Assembly (NCBI GenBank): GCA_003254905.1
Contig: QANU01095819.1
Span: 199,668 to 263,667 of the forward strand
DNA: 64,000 bases
From: Nissolia schottii
Taxonomy: Eukaryota; Streptophyta; Magnoliopsida; Fabales; Fabaceae
Direction of reading: 5' to 3'
Both the position numbers and the translations under genes were made by a program. Positions 38,600-50,569 of the stretch are shown in pieces (the first letter of the stretch is position 1; every line of letters begins with the position of its first letter). The notes beneath the pieces are model-generated. The model saw nothing but the letters and a program-made list of their open reading frames with translations, was not told the DNA's origin and ran no database searches.

Positions 38600-40271
38600 T
38601 TCCCACGTCGCATCCAATCAGCATTGGCGAGAAGGGAAAAAAAATCTCTTTTAAAATGCAAACAGAAACAGAGAAGAGAGAGACTGACAGCTCCTCTCTC
38701 TCTCTCTCTCTTCTCCGTCGTCCGGGCTTTGCTTTCTCTCTCTCCTCGTCGATCCCAAATCTGCTAGGGTTAGGGTTCTGTTACCTTGTGTTTTTTTGGT
38801 TTCGATTTTCATAATCTCTCTGTTAATCCGTTTTATTTGTTTTGGTTATTAAGTATTCATTTGTGTTTTTGGTTTCCACTTGGTGAATCCAGGATTCTAA
38901 TTCGATGCGATTGTGAGCTTATAGATCGACCTGAAGCTTTCTTTCGGGATTTTTTTTTTGTAATTGTTTTTTCCTGGCTAACCAGGTTAGATTATGTCTC
39001 TTAATATTCGCCTGATGGATTTGTCGTTATGTTTTTTTTTAATTTATTTTATTTATTTATTTTTTGTCTTGTTTCGATTGTTATATTTTCTGAGGAATAT
39101 GAGTTAAGGTTGAGGTGGAAAAATTGGAAAATACTAGTAATTTGTACGTGCAGATGATACCTTGATTTTGCAATCAATTTTATTAGTTTTTCAGTGCATA
39201 GTCCTGAGACACTGTTCTGTGTTTCCATAGGGGGGTTTAATTATGGGATATATCCCCTGCTTGCTGCTACTAAATGTTTTTGGGGCTTCTTGCTGTTTAT
39301 GTTTCAGAAATTTTGATCAATCCAAATGATTGTTATTTCTTTCTTTGTTAGCCAATAAGTAGATGGCGTGACATTGATGTTTTCACATTTACTAGAAATA
39401 AATGCTCTTCCAATTGTGTTGATTTGATTATTTTAGCGATGGTTAGTTTGAAGCAGTTACTGCTAACATTTAATATTCATGCATAATATATTATGGTAAA
39501 TTGTATGTAATTTGTAAAGGGTTGTGGTCTAATGCTTGGATAAAACGGACGTTTGAGCCAAGGATTCATATATCACAGCTAATATGAAGCTTATTTTGAA
39601 CTCGCACCTAGTTAGGAAATGGCTTATTAGTTTTCTCTCCTTTCTCTTATAAAAATCCTGAGTTTGTTTTTCATTTTAACCAGAAATAAGGTCAATTTTG
39701 AGTTTGATGAGCTTTGGTTGTATTCGTTGATATCTTTTAAACTGGGGGTGTTATATGATTATTCAAATGGATATACAGTAAAACTATTTTCCTGTTGTGT
39801 GCTATGCTTTGTGCTTAGTGGTGTTGGGATTGTTTTAAATTAAACCTTTTCTAGGTTGAGGAAGGCATTCTGTATTAGCATCTGGGAAGTCAAAGTTGTA
39901 TTAGTTTTCCCACCGAGTTTTCCCATTTTTCTTATTTTTGAGTATTCTGATCAAACTGTTGTGTTCTTTATGATGTTGTTACCAGTCCTTAGATGTGTAT
40001 TTAACTCGCTCTCATGATACGCATGGTACATGAAATCATTTTTATGGATGGAGAGTGATGATCATTCCTCTTCCCAGAGTTTATTTCGAGTAGGAAAATG
40101 TCTGATTTTATTTCATTCTGTTTTATGTTTGGTACATTAAATTATAAACATTACTAGTGAAAATTAGAAGGTTCTGCATATGCATGCTTAAAGAGATGAA
40201 CAAGGCACCACCTCTTTATTCTTTCCTTGTTTAGTGATTGACAATTTGATATTTAAATTTCTTTTATGCAG
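38600..40271 (+). promoter_or_regulatory. promoter, CT-rich leader and 5'UTR intron of the SAP gene
   Basis: A (CT)n leader at about 38690-38750 is followed by TAGGGTTAGGGTT (telo-box-like) at about 38765. A long U-rich stretch without coding potential then runs to TTTATGCAG|GAAAG at 40271, a strong acceptor 15 bp before the ATG. A plausible donor is ACCAG|GTTAGA at 38986, giving an intron of about 1.29 kb. Long leader introns are common in plant A20/AN1 genes and often raise expression. The exact donor is inference. Confidence 0.55.
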
Positions 40272-40286
40272 GAAAGTTGAAAAAAG

Positions 40287-40805
40287 ATGGACCATGACAA
40301 GACTGGATGCCAAGCTCCACCAGAAGGTCCTATATTGTGTGTTAACAACTGTGGATTTTTTGGAAGTGCGGCTACCATGAACATGTGTTCTAAGTGCCAC
40401 AAAGACATGATGCTGAAACAGGAACAAGCAAAGATTGCAGCATCGTCCATTGGGAATATTATGAATGGGTCATCAAGCAGCAGTGGAAGTGAACCTGTCA
40501 TTGCTGCCACCATAGATGTCTCAGTCAAGCCAACAGAGCCAAAAACTATCTCTGTACAACCTTTATTTGCTTCAGGATCAGAGGAGAGCGGTGATGCAAA
40601 GCCCAAGGATGGTCCAAAACGTTGCAGCAGCTGCAATAAGAGGGTTGGTCTGACAGGATTTAATTGTCGATGCGGTAACCTTTTCTGTGCTGTACATCGC
40701 TACTCAGACAAGCATGAATGCCCGTATGATTACCGTACTGCGGCACGGGATGCCATAGCTAAGGCAAACCCAGTTGTCAAGGCGGAGAAGCTTGATAAGA
40801 TATAG
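40287..40805 (+). CDS. A20/AN1 zinc-finger stress-associated protein (SAP)
   Basis: A single coding exon of 172 residues, the usual size for plant SAPs. The A20 finger spans about residues 12-38 with C18, C22, C34, C37 ([20 protein letters not shown]). The middle is Ser-rich and disordered. The AN1 finger spans about 110-150 with C113, C116, C127, C129, C134, H137, H143, C145, ending [27 protein letters not shown]. Members bind ubiquitin or act as E3-like factors, and expression changes often alter tolerance to drought, salt or cold. Intron-less coding region with a leader intron is the family norm. The 3' end converges with the PRELI gene downstream. Confidence 0.97.
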   Translation: MDHDKTGCQAPPEGPILCVNNCGFFGSAATMNMCSKCHKDMMLKQEQAKIAASSIGNIMNGSSSSSGSEPVIAATIDVSVKPTEPKTISVQPLFASGSEESGDAKPKDGPKRCSSCNKRVGLTGFNCRCGNLFCAVHRYSDKHECPYDYRTAARDAIAKANPVVKAEKLDKI

Positions 40806-42156
40806 ATTTGGTGTCTTCAAATTTCATGCCCTGAGACGCTGTTGTGCTTAATTTCATCATGAGACGATCCGAGTTTCCTGCATATTTAATGGTGTTCTTA
40901 TTATATTGTTTTATGTGAATGGGGACTTGGAGTTATAGGAAATCTCTGCAGTTTGAAGGACTCTATTTCATTTGATTGGCGAAATTATATGCCCAAGTGT
41001 TTAAGTCTTTAAATCTCTGCTGGTTTTGGTGGATGGTGGTGTTAGCATTGTAATGCGTCTACTCTGTTCCCTCTTTCCGAGGTAGTACATGTCAGAATGG
41101 TATGTGCAATTTACAGATGATTTCAGGAGCACCCATGGACATGTGGCTAGATTGTAAATTATTGTTATGGTTTCATGGCTATCTATGTATTTCTCAGTAA
41201 CAATGTATTGAAATCGCTTGGATTCACTTATTTTTCCATACTTGAATTTTCAGAGTTGGAATTTGAATATAACCTGAAGCCACCTAAAGAGAGTACTATG
41301 CTTTAGGGACTTCAGAACCAATGTTAGAACTGCGAATCAAGTTGAGTAATACTATTACGGTGTCACTAATATTTGAATTTTTGATCTCACTTAAATTGAG
41401 TCTAGATTTTCATCTTGCTTAAACACTTCACTAAATCTCACAGGCAATGAGACCATGATGCGATCAAAATTTCACCGATAAAGCGCTGGTTTAATTTTGC
41501 TCCAACTTCATTTCGTACTGCTGGCGTTAACGTGAAAAACAAGTTTCTATGGTATGGATTGTGAACGTTTAACTATATTTCATAAAAGAGAGAAAACAAA
41601 TCAAACCAAAGCTTCCACCTAGGCATACAAGATAATCTATGTAGCTTATAAATTCTGCCTCTATCATTCAAAAAAAAAGCTTGTAATCACATTCTTTAAA
41701 AGAGAAGGAAATGTAACAAACATGAACAACAAACTCGTGCTAAGGTCACTCTCATGGCCTAATCAAGATACTACTTTAAGTTGGTAGCATCAATCTAATG
41801 TATTAAACCCTACATTGCTAAGAAATAAGACAGTTTTTTGCAAGATTTGACATCTGTCATACGACCTTAAAAATTGAGTAAGTCTAACTCAATTTTTAAA
41901 GCTAACTAATTCCAGGGATAGATGTTTGACTCTATATAAAGTTCTAAAGGCCTTGCCTCTTACCATTATGAGACTTGGACAAAGTAGGTCAACAAGATGA
42001 TATCAATTGTTCCCAGAAAGAATTATTTTGGCACATCAAATTTCAGAGAAGATACAGTATTCCTTCTGCTGATGGAAGAGAACCAAATTTTCACCTTCCG
42101 TGTCTTGAATCTATCACAATTTTTTACTGTTATCTGTAAAGTACAGGAGCCTAAAA
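40806..42156. other. convergent 3' flanks of the SAP and PRELI genes
   Basis: The SAP 3'UTR probably extends about 300-400 bp. A perfect short hairpin (AAAAATTGAGTAAG / ACTCAATTTTT) lies at about 41870-41902. No gene was seen in between. Confidence 0.4.
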
Positions 42157-42714
42157 TCACAATGCAAGGCCACTAGATTCTGCTTCAAGATATTTACAGA
42201 TCCTCTCCATAACCTCTCTACCCTTGACACTGTTCTGAAGGAACTTCTCGGCACATCGCTGCTCCACCTTCTCAGCCATGGATGCCAGAGCTGACAACGG
42301 CTTAATTCGGATGCAAGTCTCCTGCCGACAAATTGTCCACCCGGAGGGGTTATCCGGATGGGGATCATACCGGATCTTCTCCTCCACTTCTATGAACTTC
42401 TGGAGGCTGATGTTCCGGGAAGTCAGCTGCATCGACCGTGACGGGGCATCCACAACGGTCGACTCCAAACAATGGCAAATATCCTGACCAACAATCTTCC
42501 GAACAAACCACGGCCCCGGACAGTGAACCGTGATGGCACGGGTGGTACAAAGCCTCCCGGACAAAGGGTCAAGGCTGCGGTTCAATGTGTCAACCTCAAG
42601 AACATGAGACAATACGCGCTTGTTCTCAGGATCAGCAAACTTGCGCCACGACGCAGATGTTACCCGCTCCCAAGGGTGCTTGTAGACATGTTCTTGTGTG
42701 TATGCTTTCACCAT
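42157..42714 (-). CDS. PRELI/MSF1-domain protein (mitochondrial intermembrane lipid transfer)
   Basis: 185 residues in one coding exon, closely matching the Arabidopsis PRELI-like protein At5g13070 over its whole length (MVKAYTQEHVYKHPWERV; FIEVEEKIRYDPHPDNPSGWT; LSALASMAEKVEQRCAEKF). The PRELI domain fills the protein. Yeast and animal relatives (Ups1/PRELI) carry phosphatidic acid across the intermembrane space with a small partner. The open frame continues upstream to 42759, but TTCTTTATAG|TACAGG is an acceptor at 42730, so the extra residues are intronic and ATG 42714 is the start. A non-coding first exon probably ends at 43121 (CTCTCG|GTACGC). No damage seen. Confidence 0.95.
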   Translation of the reverse strand: MVKAYTQEHVYKHPWERVTSASWRKFADPENKRVLSHVLEVDTLNRSLDPLSGRLCTTRAITVHCPGPWFVRKIVGQDICHCLESTVVDAPSRSMQLTSRNISLQKFIEVEEKIRYDPHPDNPSGWTICRQETCIRIKPLSALASMAEKVEQRCAEKFLQNSVKGREVMERICKYLEAESSGLAL

Positions 42715-43260
42715 AATCCTATTTCCTGTACTATAAAGAATGAAAAACATCAAATTCAATCAATAACACATGGAAAATTGTGACTCTGTATTCACCTAAT
42801 AAAGTGGAATTTGACTCAGGCAAATGCAAGGGGCATGACAACTAACCCTAAGCCCTAAACAAGAATCCATAATGCAATTGTTCAATTTGGAAGCAGAAAT
42901 CACAGAAATTAAATTAAGACCTTCAAAAACATGACCAACAGTAAAAATTAAAGAACGAATCAGCTGCAATACAGCTATGTAGAGATAGATCATAGTGAAA
43001 ATAAGCTACGGATCGAAAACAAGAACCATCGAAATGTGATTTTACAGAATCAACGATACTGTACTGATAGTAACCATAGATATATTTTGAAATGAAGGAG
43101 GAATAGAAATTAGAGCGTACCGAGAGAATGAATTGAAGAATGTTGCAGAGAATGGATGCAAGATGAGATCGAAACAAGTTAGTGACGGATGGGGGAAAAT
43201 ATAATTATAGTAAAAGATTATAGAAAAAGAAACAGAGATAGAGAGAAAAACAGTTGGCCC
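42715..43260 (-). other. 5'UTR exons and intron of the PRELI gene
   Basis: The acceptor at 42731-42732 and the donor at 43120-43119 define a leader intron of about 390 bp. The first exon lies at about 43121-43250. Inferred from splice signals only. Confidence 0.5.
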
Positions 43261-43381
43261 TAATTACACAATTTTGCAGCTCTAACTCTTCTACGCCCAT
43301 ATTTTTTCTGCATTGCGCGAACTTGGAAGACCCGAGTCGGTGACGTAGGTCGGTGGATTTGACCTAATTTGTTCAATTAAT

Positions 43382-43483
43382 TGGGCCAAAGAATTGTTGT
43401 CCATAATTTAGTTGGCCCAAGGAAGCAGACTAAGCCTCACTTGACTGAAGCCTTAGTGGGCCAACCTCTAAGTCGTTGGCCCA
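43382..43483 (-). promoter_or_regulatory. site II (TGGGCC) cluster upstream of the PRELI gene
   Basis: Four copies in about 100 bp: 43382-43387 and 43457-43462 as TGGGCC, 43414-43419 and 43478-43483 as GGCCCA. It sits 130-230 bp upstream of the inferred first exon, a usual place for this housekeeping/organelle-gene element. Confidence 0.6.
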
Positions 43484-43499
43484 AAACACACCTAGGACC

Positions 43500-44835
43500 A
43501 AAATAAGATAAAATATATAACAACAAAGTCCAACACAGTTCGTAAATGACTTAATTCTTTAAACATTTGGTCACTGTCGGCCACGAATATCTCGTGAGCA
43601 ACCAAAATAAATAAATAAAACACAAGGAGCATATTTCTTCAATAAAAACAAAAAACAATCATATTTCAATTTTTTGAATGTAATTATTATCTATACTATT
43701 ATATAAAGAGAATTTTAAGAGTCTCGATAATAACGATAATCTAATATATATTAAAAATAAACTAACACAAAATCAGTTACTAATTTCTACAAAGTATTTA
43801 TATCCCTAAAAATATTGAGGCTACAAAGAAACTCCCTATATACTATAGTAAATATAGGGAGACCTGAGACCTCAATAAATTTAAGGAAGCGTTATGATGT
43901 ACTATATATAATTTTAGATGCATCACTATGTAATCTGAGACTGAAGATTTTAGATGTGTAACGATATAATTAATTATCAATGATAAGGGGTCATATAATG
44001 CAGTGTGTATGTGAATTTTTGGTGAGAAAGAAAGAGAATCCATTCTGTTAGCCTAGAATCAATTCTGGTCCACGCAGCATAATTTTGTTATCGGCCTTTT
44101 CAGGCAAAACTGTCTTAATAAAAGCAAAAATAGTGCGATTATACAGTTTACTTCTACTCCATGTACCCAAACAAAACAAGACAAAAAAAGGTTTACTTTT
44201 ACTCACAAAACACACTTTATAAAGAGCACCTCAGAAGTTAAAAATATAACAATGTAATTTCATTATGACGAGAACATTGAGTGGCCTGCAGGCATACAAA
44301 ATTTGGGTTAAACTTCTAGTTTGCACACCCATATACAGCAAGACCGATCCATATTTATAATACCGCATATGGTTTTATAACATAGATGACCTAATTAAAT
44401 CATGCAAACTAAAGTCCTCTAAAAGGTCATCATTCTACCTACATATTATATAGTACATAAACAGAATAGATTAAATTATACTATGAGGCTAGTAGACCAG
44501 TAGTAGCAGACAACACCAGTCCATAGAAAATTAATCAACTCCTATCTTGCCTTTGCCTTAATTCGCTTGTCATCATAATACCATAATTGGAAAACGAAAA
44601 AAAAAAAGAAAGAAAAAGAAACGCATGGCAACAACTAGTTGTACTGCCACACAGGTTAGCAAGCTCCCTTCCTCGTACAAAAATTTTTAGGTGTTCCTAA
44701 AATAAGAATTTTTTTCTTGCTCTACTTCATTACATATTTCACACGTCAGTCAATATCATGATTGATTATGTTGAGCAAGAAAAAACCCTTGCAGAGCACC
44801 TAAAAATCTCCCCCTATAAAATTAAGGCTTCAAAT
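43500..44835. other. intergenic and PLT 3' flank
   Basis: AT-rich with no credible ORF. The part next to 44836 is the 3'UTR of the leftward PLT gene. Confidence 0.4.
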
Positions 44836-45835
44836 TTAGTCATTCCACATTGTGAAAACGCTGGCCGCATTGGAAGTGTCGGCCGCCGCCGACCATCCAC
44901 CATATCCCGCGGTGGTAGGCATGTCATAATCAACCTTAACATCAGCAGGCTCCTCCGTCGCCGCTGATTCCAGCACGTTGTTACTAGAAGAAGAGTTATT
45001 CAAACCCATCCCAATCCCAATCCCAATCCCAATCCCTAAACCACTAGTATCATTATTATTGTTATTCCCTAAATACTCTCCACCACCACCACCACCACCA
45101 CCGCTACTCTCCGCCATCAAACCCTGAAACAAAGCCGGGTGGTGGTAACTCTGAAGGTAACCGTTATGCATGTAGGACCCACCACCGCCTTGTTGGTGCA
45201 ACTGAAGCTGTGTTTGGATATAAGAAGTATTGTGATGAAACGACAACGTTGAGTCTTGTTGATGAGTAGCGTAAGGTGACGCCATCTCGTGGTGGTTCTG
45301 TAGGGTCACCAGAGGTTGTGGCTGATCGTAGTGCTGCATCATTAGAGGATAACTGCCACCTAAATGTAGCCTGCTGCTGCTGCTGCTGGAGGTGCTTCCG
45401 TACTGGAAGGCGGTGGGCCCCCCCAAGGCTATAATCTCTTCCCGTTTTCTACAAGATTCCAATGCCTGTGCCTCTTTGAGCCGCTTCGCCGCGCCGCCTC
45501 CTATTGGGAGAGCGTTGCTCTCCAGGATGGCCTTCACGTCGTAACGGCTCATGTCGAAGTTTGTCACCGCGTTTAGCCCTCTGAACTTTATCGCCGCTAT
45601 GTCATACGCTTCTGCAGCCTCTTCCTCACTGCCTGTAATGTAATCGATCACACACATTACATTATTAATTTAAGAATGTACTAAATTTGTCACAGATGGA
45701 AACATTAATTAGCTAGACTTACTGAATGTTCCCAAGTAAAGATCTTTGTTTCCCGCAACTCTGCCAATCCTTGCTTGCCATCTCCCGTGTTGGTGATGCC
45801 TTTTATAAAAAGGTTAACGATAATAGTATTCATTC

Positions 45836-45872
<37 letters not shown>

Positions 45873-47630
45873 ATTAAAACAAAAAAGATTGAAGAGTTCT
45901 TCATACATACCTTGTGACTCCGCGATACATTGATGCACCCCTTGAGAATCCACTGCTCTTCCTTCAATTATATACAGATTTTTCACTACATTGTTGCACT
46001 GTAGTAGTTATGGACTTGTAAATGCTATAGTTAGCTTAATATAGGGTACCTACCTTCTTATGGCGGCCACAAATTCCTGTCTTGTCATGTGCTTCATTTC
46101 TTCTAACTCTTTCTCATAGTTACTAATCTGTAATAAGACAAACAGCATAACAAGACTTTGAATCAATAATCTGGCCATCATGGACTAGTTAAAGTAATGA
46201 ATGAATTAACCGCACGCATGAACTATATATAAATTACGGGGAAGTTGGTAGTGGTGGATGTCCCCCAGTACTTTAGTGCAGCTAAATCATAGGCCCTTGC
46301 TGCTTTCTCTTCTTTGTCATATCCGCCTGCCCAAAATGGAAAACCAATTTAGATATAAGGAAAAGAAAAAGGTGTATGGGAATATAAAAAAAATTGACTA
46401 GAAAGAGGAAGTTAAAAAAAAAAAAAAAACCACTTACCCAAATAGACTTGATGGAAAAATATGAGAATAAACAGGAAAAAAACAAAAATAGTCAATAATT
46501 TCAAAAATAGTCAAACTGAATAGAAAGACAAAAATAAAAGAAACCCTAGACAATATTGATTTCAAAGTATACCTTGTCGACCTTTCCTTGACTGTCCTTC
46601 CCTCCTACAACTATTATCCCAAAGATGAGCTTCATACCTTCCGGTCCATCTATGTCTATATATTGATCAATTCATACAATATCAAAGGCCAAAACAAAAA
46701 CATGAAATTAGTTTTGTACAAGTCAATATATATATTACAAATTGATATATTCAATATCATCAAACATATAGTGTGCTATATAATAGGATATACTCCACCT
46801 TGTTACACCACGGTATATTGATGTCCTTTGACCAAAAGTATCCAAAGTTCTTCTAGGTGCAGCTTCAACGGTGTTTGTGCTATTGTCACTTGTTTCACAT
46901 GTTGTTGAGTCCTTAGTACCACTACTTCCCATGGATAATGTCAATGACTGAAGATTACTGTTAGCACAAGTGTTGTTATTTTCTTGGTAGTCATGATAGT
47001 TGGTGGTAGAATTAGTGGCCACCACCGAGTTGTGCATGGGCACGAGGCTGTTGTTGGCGGCAGCAGCGGAGAAGAGGTAATCAGAATCATTATTTGAATG
47101 ATGATGATGATGATGAATTTCATCAAAGGCTGCAAGATCTGATTGGTTCTCAGACTTGCTGCTCACACCAAGAAAATCTGCAACCTTTGGAACTTCGTTG
47201 CTGCTTTGTGTATTAATCAGATTCCAATCTGTTGGATGAATTAAATAAATAAATAAAATATTCACATGAGATAGATTAGGATAGAGATGATAGGTTATGG
47301 CACTCGCAGAGTCACCGTCAAGATATAAAATCATTCGACATAATACCTAGGCTTTTGGCCGAGACAGTTCTATGAAATCATTCGTGAACCATCCCCCCAA
47401 ACTTTAAGCACGAATAGAGACAAATGAATTATTTTATATCTTAACTACAATTACAAAACACGAAAAATAGAGATTGATCGATTACCATGACTTTGAAAAG
47501 AGTTTTCCATGTTATCGTTTACGAGTGTCCCAAGAGAGAAATGAGGAGATTGAGTTGCTTGGAGATGAGGCGGCAAGGAAGAGTGAGTAGGCGAAAGAGG
47601 GAAGGAAAGCCAGTTGTTTGTTGAGCCCAT
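44836..47630 (-). CDS. PLT2: PLETHORA1/2-type AP2 transcription factor (AINTEGUMENTA-like)
   Basis: Nine exons (transcript order): 47630-47486, 47228-46799, 46655-46573, 46446-46438, 46326-46238, 46127-46054, 45961-45911, 45799-45723, 45632-44836. Frames join throughout to 584 residues. The start NWLSFPLSP...SSLPPH, the block [12 protein letters not shown] and the end SVFTMWND match PLT1/PLT2 rather than ANT, BBM or PLT3/5. AP2 repeat 1 spans about 184-252 ([21 protein letters not shown]), the linker 253-285, and AP2 repeat 2 about 286-345 ([20 protein letters not shown]). The C-terminus is rich in His, Asn, Gly and Ser, with runs GGGGGGGG and [14 protein letters not shown] proteins set the root stem-cell niche as a graded, auxin-linked signal. 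Exon 4 is a 9-nt microexon for VYL(G). Choice between PLT1 and PLT2 is uncertain. Confidence 0.95.
45838..45870. repeat. (AT)n microsatellite in PLT intron 7
   Basis: About 16 TA dinucleotides between exons 7 and 8. Confidence 0.9.
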
Positions 47631-47639
47631 AATTAATCA

Positions 47640-50351
47640 ATCTCTTGCTTTTACCCTTCAACAAATCAAGCAACACCTAATAAAACGTTCAATGAGAATA
47701 AGAAGAAGAGATATATAGATAAGAAGTAATTAGAATTTTTTTTTTCTTTTTTGAGGATGTGGAGGAAATAGAAGACAAAGAGTGATGACAAGAGAAAAAT
47801 AGTTATAGGTTTACCAAGTGTAAAGGGTTTCTGAACTAGGGTTTAAAGCAATGAACTCTCTACTCTCTCTCTCTCCCGACCTTTGAACTTTTCTAGCTTT
47901 TAAGATAAAGAGGAAGGGGGAGGAAGAAGAGAGGGGGTGAGAAAGAAAAGAGTAAGAGTAAGGCACATAATATTTAAACCCCTTCTTCCTTTCTCTCAAA
48001 GTTAAAGTGAATTAAACTAGTAAATGAGCTGGGTTTGTCTCACACCCCTTGTGGGAAGGTCCTGACCCCTTCCCAACACAAGAATACAAAGTTATAATCT
48101 GCCTTACAATTATTATTAAATAATATTATCTGTTAGAGGACACGAGTGTCATATACTATACTAAAGAAAACTAGTAGTGCTATGACTTCAAATCATCAGT
48201 CATTGTGCCAAGACAAACACACCATTCCATTTGGGAAAAATCCAACCCTATATATGGCTATCCCTTTCTTTAATTGCGAGTAAAATCACATTTTTGTCCT
48301 CTAAAAATAATGGTGACTAAATTAGTCTTCTAAAAAGTTGTCATTAAAATAGTAATTTGATTATTAAAATATCATCATATTAACTTTTTAAGATTAATGT
48401 GGTAAAAACTATATTTTTAGATGACTAATAAAATAATTTCTTTTCAATAGTTTACATTAGAAACGACTTAAACTCAAGCAGGAACAAGTAAAAGAATTTA
48501 TCTACCAAAACTTAATAATGTTTGACATATAAGAATCGAATTTTGTTAAAAATTCTTTATAATAAGATAAATAATGCATGACGTTTTTAATTATTGAAAA
48601 ATCAATCTAGTACAAAATTTATTTTAGAGAATTGACGTAGTGACTATGAAATTATTAAAAAAAAAATTAAAATTAGATTTTACTCCTTTAATTAATCAAT
48701 TAATTTCTCTCTCCCCCCACTTGGTTTATCGGAACTCTCGACCTCGTTCTGTGAAATAAATGACTCCCGAAAGCCCAGCATTCCCACACTCTGCAAATCA
48801 TCTCTTAGTCTCAAAATCGACGACTCTATACGTAAAGTTAAATTAACACTACCGACCTCTCTATCTCTCTATTCTCTTACCAAACAATAGGTAAATATAT
48901 ATATATATATATATCAAAAACAAATAAATAATAGTGATAGTAATTGTAAAAAGATCAAGTCTAATTAGGTTGAGAAGATCATTCAAAATAGGTAAATAAG
49001 GGGAACCCAATTTGTGGATCCCCGAGTGCTGCATGTGTTGAAGATGCATGAGTACGGACATGCAGTTTTATATGAGAAAAATCCAACATATTAAATATTA
49101 AAAGTACTGAAACAATGAGTAAGGATTACTCTTGTTCAAAATATGACCAAGCTGTGTTCCATGATCAACATTTGTTTATTACTAGTATTATAACTTGATT
49201 CAATAAGGGTAATTAATTATAATTAAAAAAAAAATACAATTATTTTGAAGGATTTCGTTTGTTCCTCCCAAGTAGAAATCTGTTGACCGCCTACTCGGTT
49301 TCCTCACCGGTCAAAAGGCCACTAGCTATTAATTAATTATAATTAATTTCAATTAAAAATTAATTCAAGTAATAAAGAAATTAGGGTCGTCAGGTACATG
49401 CCCCCACACACTCGCACACGTTAGAAGCTTGTATTCTTCTTCTGCTTTTGGTTGTGTTGAGGTTCGTTCATCCTATGAGGCCCATATCTAGGACACAAAT
49501 ATAAAGATCTTGTTATAATTAACCATATCATATCATGATCTATATAGTGTGACTTAATTTGCCAGCTCTTAGTTAGCATTTTTCTGACATTATGCATATA
49601 CCCATCTATTATCTATATATCCGGAAAAATATTGAAATGATTGCAGAACACGGCACGAAATTAACTCATATTTTATGGAATGTCTAAGATGGGTATATAC
49701 AGTTCGATATCAATTAAGTTATTGGTTCAATAATTTATGGAATGAATGTTCAACTACTGGATGTCTAGTGTGGACAAATTCATGCTAGCCTAGGCTTGGA
49801 TCTCGTAACACACCGCAATTGCAGCACAAATATTGCACAATACCTAATGTTTATGGGTAACAACTATACGGCCTAATATGTTTACACAGTACCTAGCTTT
49901 ACCCAAACAAAAGTTACAAAATTAAAAGCAAAAATAAAAATGTAATTAAAAGGATAGCATACATGCATCGTGGACATAGCAACCTAAATACAACAGTGCC
50001 TATTCTTGTTTTTTTATATGGGTGGTACATGTATTTCAACTTGTTTAGACTTACAATTTGTTTTTATATTTTAAAAGATATGCCAATTTTGAACTGAATA
50101 TAGAAGGTTTAAAATTAATATAAACCAAATCAACATGTCACTTAAGAGATTAGCGTTTAGACTTTGTGTATATAGTTAAGATATGAATAAACATATAGTA
50201 AAAATATTTACTTAAATTTGAGAAATTTTGAATTCAATATTTTTTAAACAATTACACTGAGAAATGTTGTTCAAATAGTGTCGCTAAAACTTGTTACTTT
50301 ACTCCATGGTTGTATCAAGATTATTTTCATTAAAACCTTTTATTTGTGAAA
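47640..50351. other. PLT 5' leader, promoter and intergenic DNA
   Basis: On the minus strand the leader region holds a GA-rich run (about 47855-47880, CTCTCTCTCTCT on plus), typical of GAGA-type plant core promoters. Further upstream is AT-rich DNA with no gene; an (AT)n run lies at 48895-48914. Patches near 49280-49440 are less AT-rich and might be regulatory; nothing firmer can be said. Confidence 0.4.
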
Positions 50352-50474
50352 GAGAAATGTTATTTGAACATTCAACAATCACACCAACAAAAATATGGAG
50401 TTCACAAATTAGATACCACTTTTAACCATAACGATTTTATAATATGAATTCTTAGATATTACAAATAACATCTC
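50352..50474. mobile_element. possible small MITE, ~120 bp
   Basis: GAGAAATGTTATTTG at the left and CAAATAACATCTC at the right form a 13-15 bp inverted repeat. A related GAGAAATGTTGTTCAAA lies just upstream near 50270. Interior pairing is weak. Confidence 0.4.
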
Positions 50475-50569
50475 ACTACTTGTGTAATATACCGCTTTTA
50501 GGTTATCTCTCTAATTAATAAAACTACAAGAAGTCTAGTTGTTTGATTCTATAAATTAGAGAGAGTGGT

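Noticed and set aside
38456-38767. 103-residue ORF before the SAP gene
   Set aside because: It overlaps the promoter and CT-repeat leader and has no recognisable protein features.
42472-42783. ORFs on the plus strand across the PRELI gene
   Set aside because: Antisense shadows of a strongly conserved coding exon.
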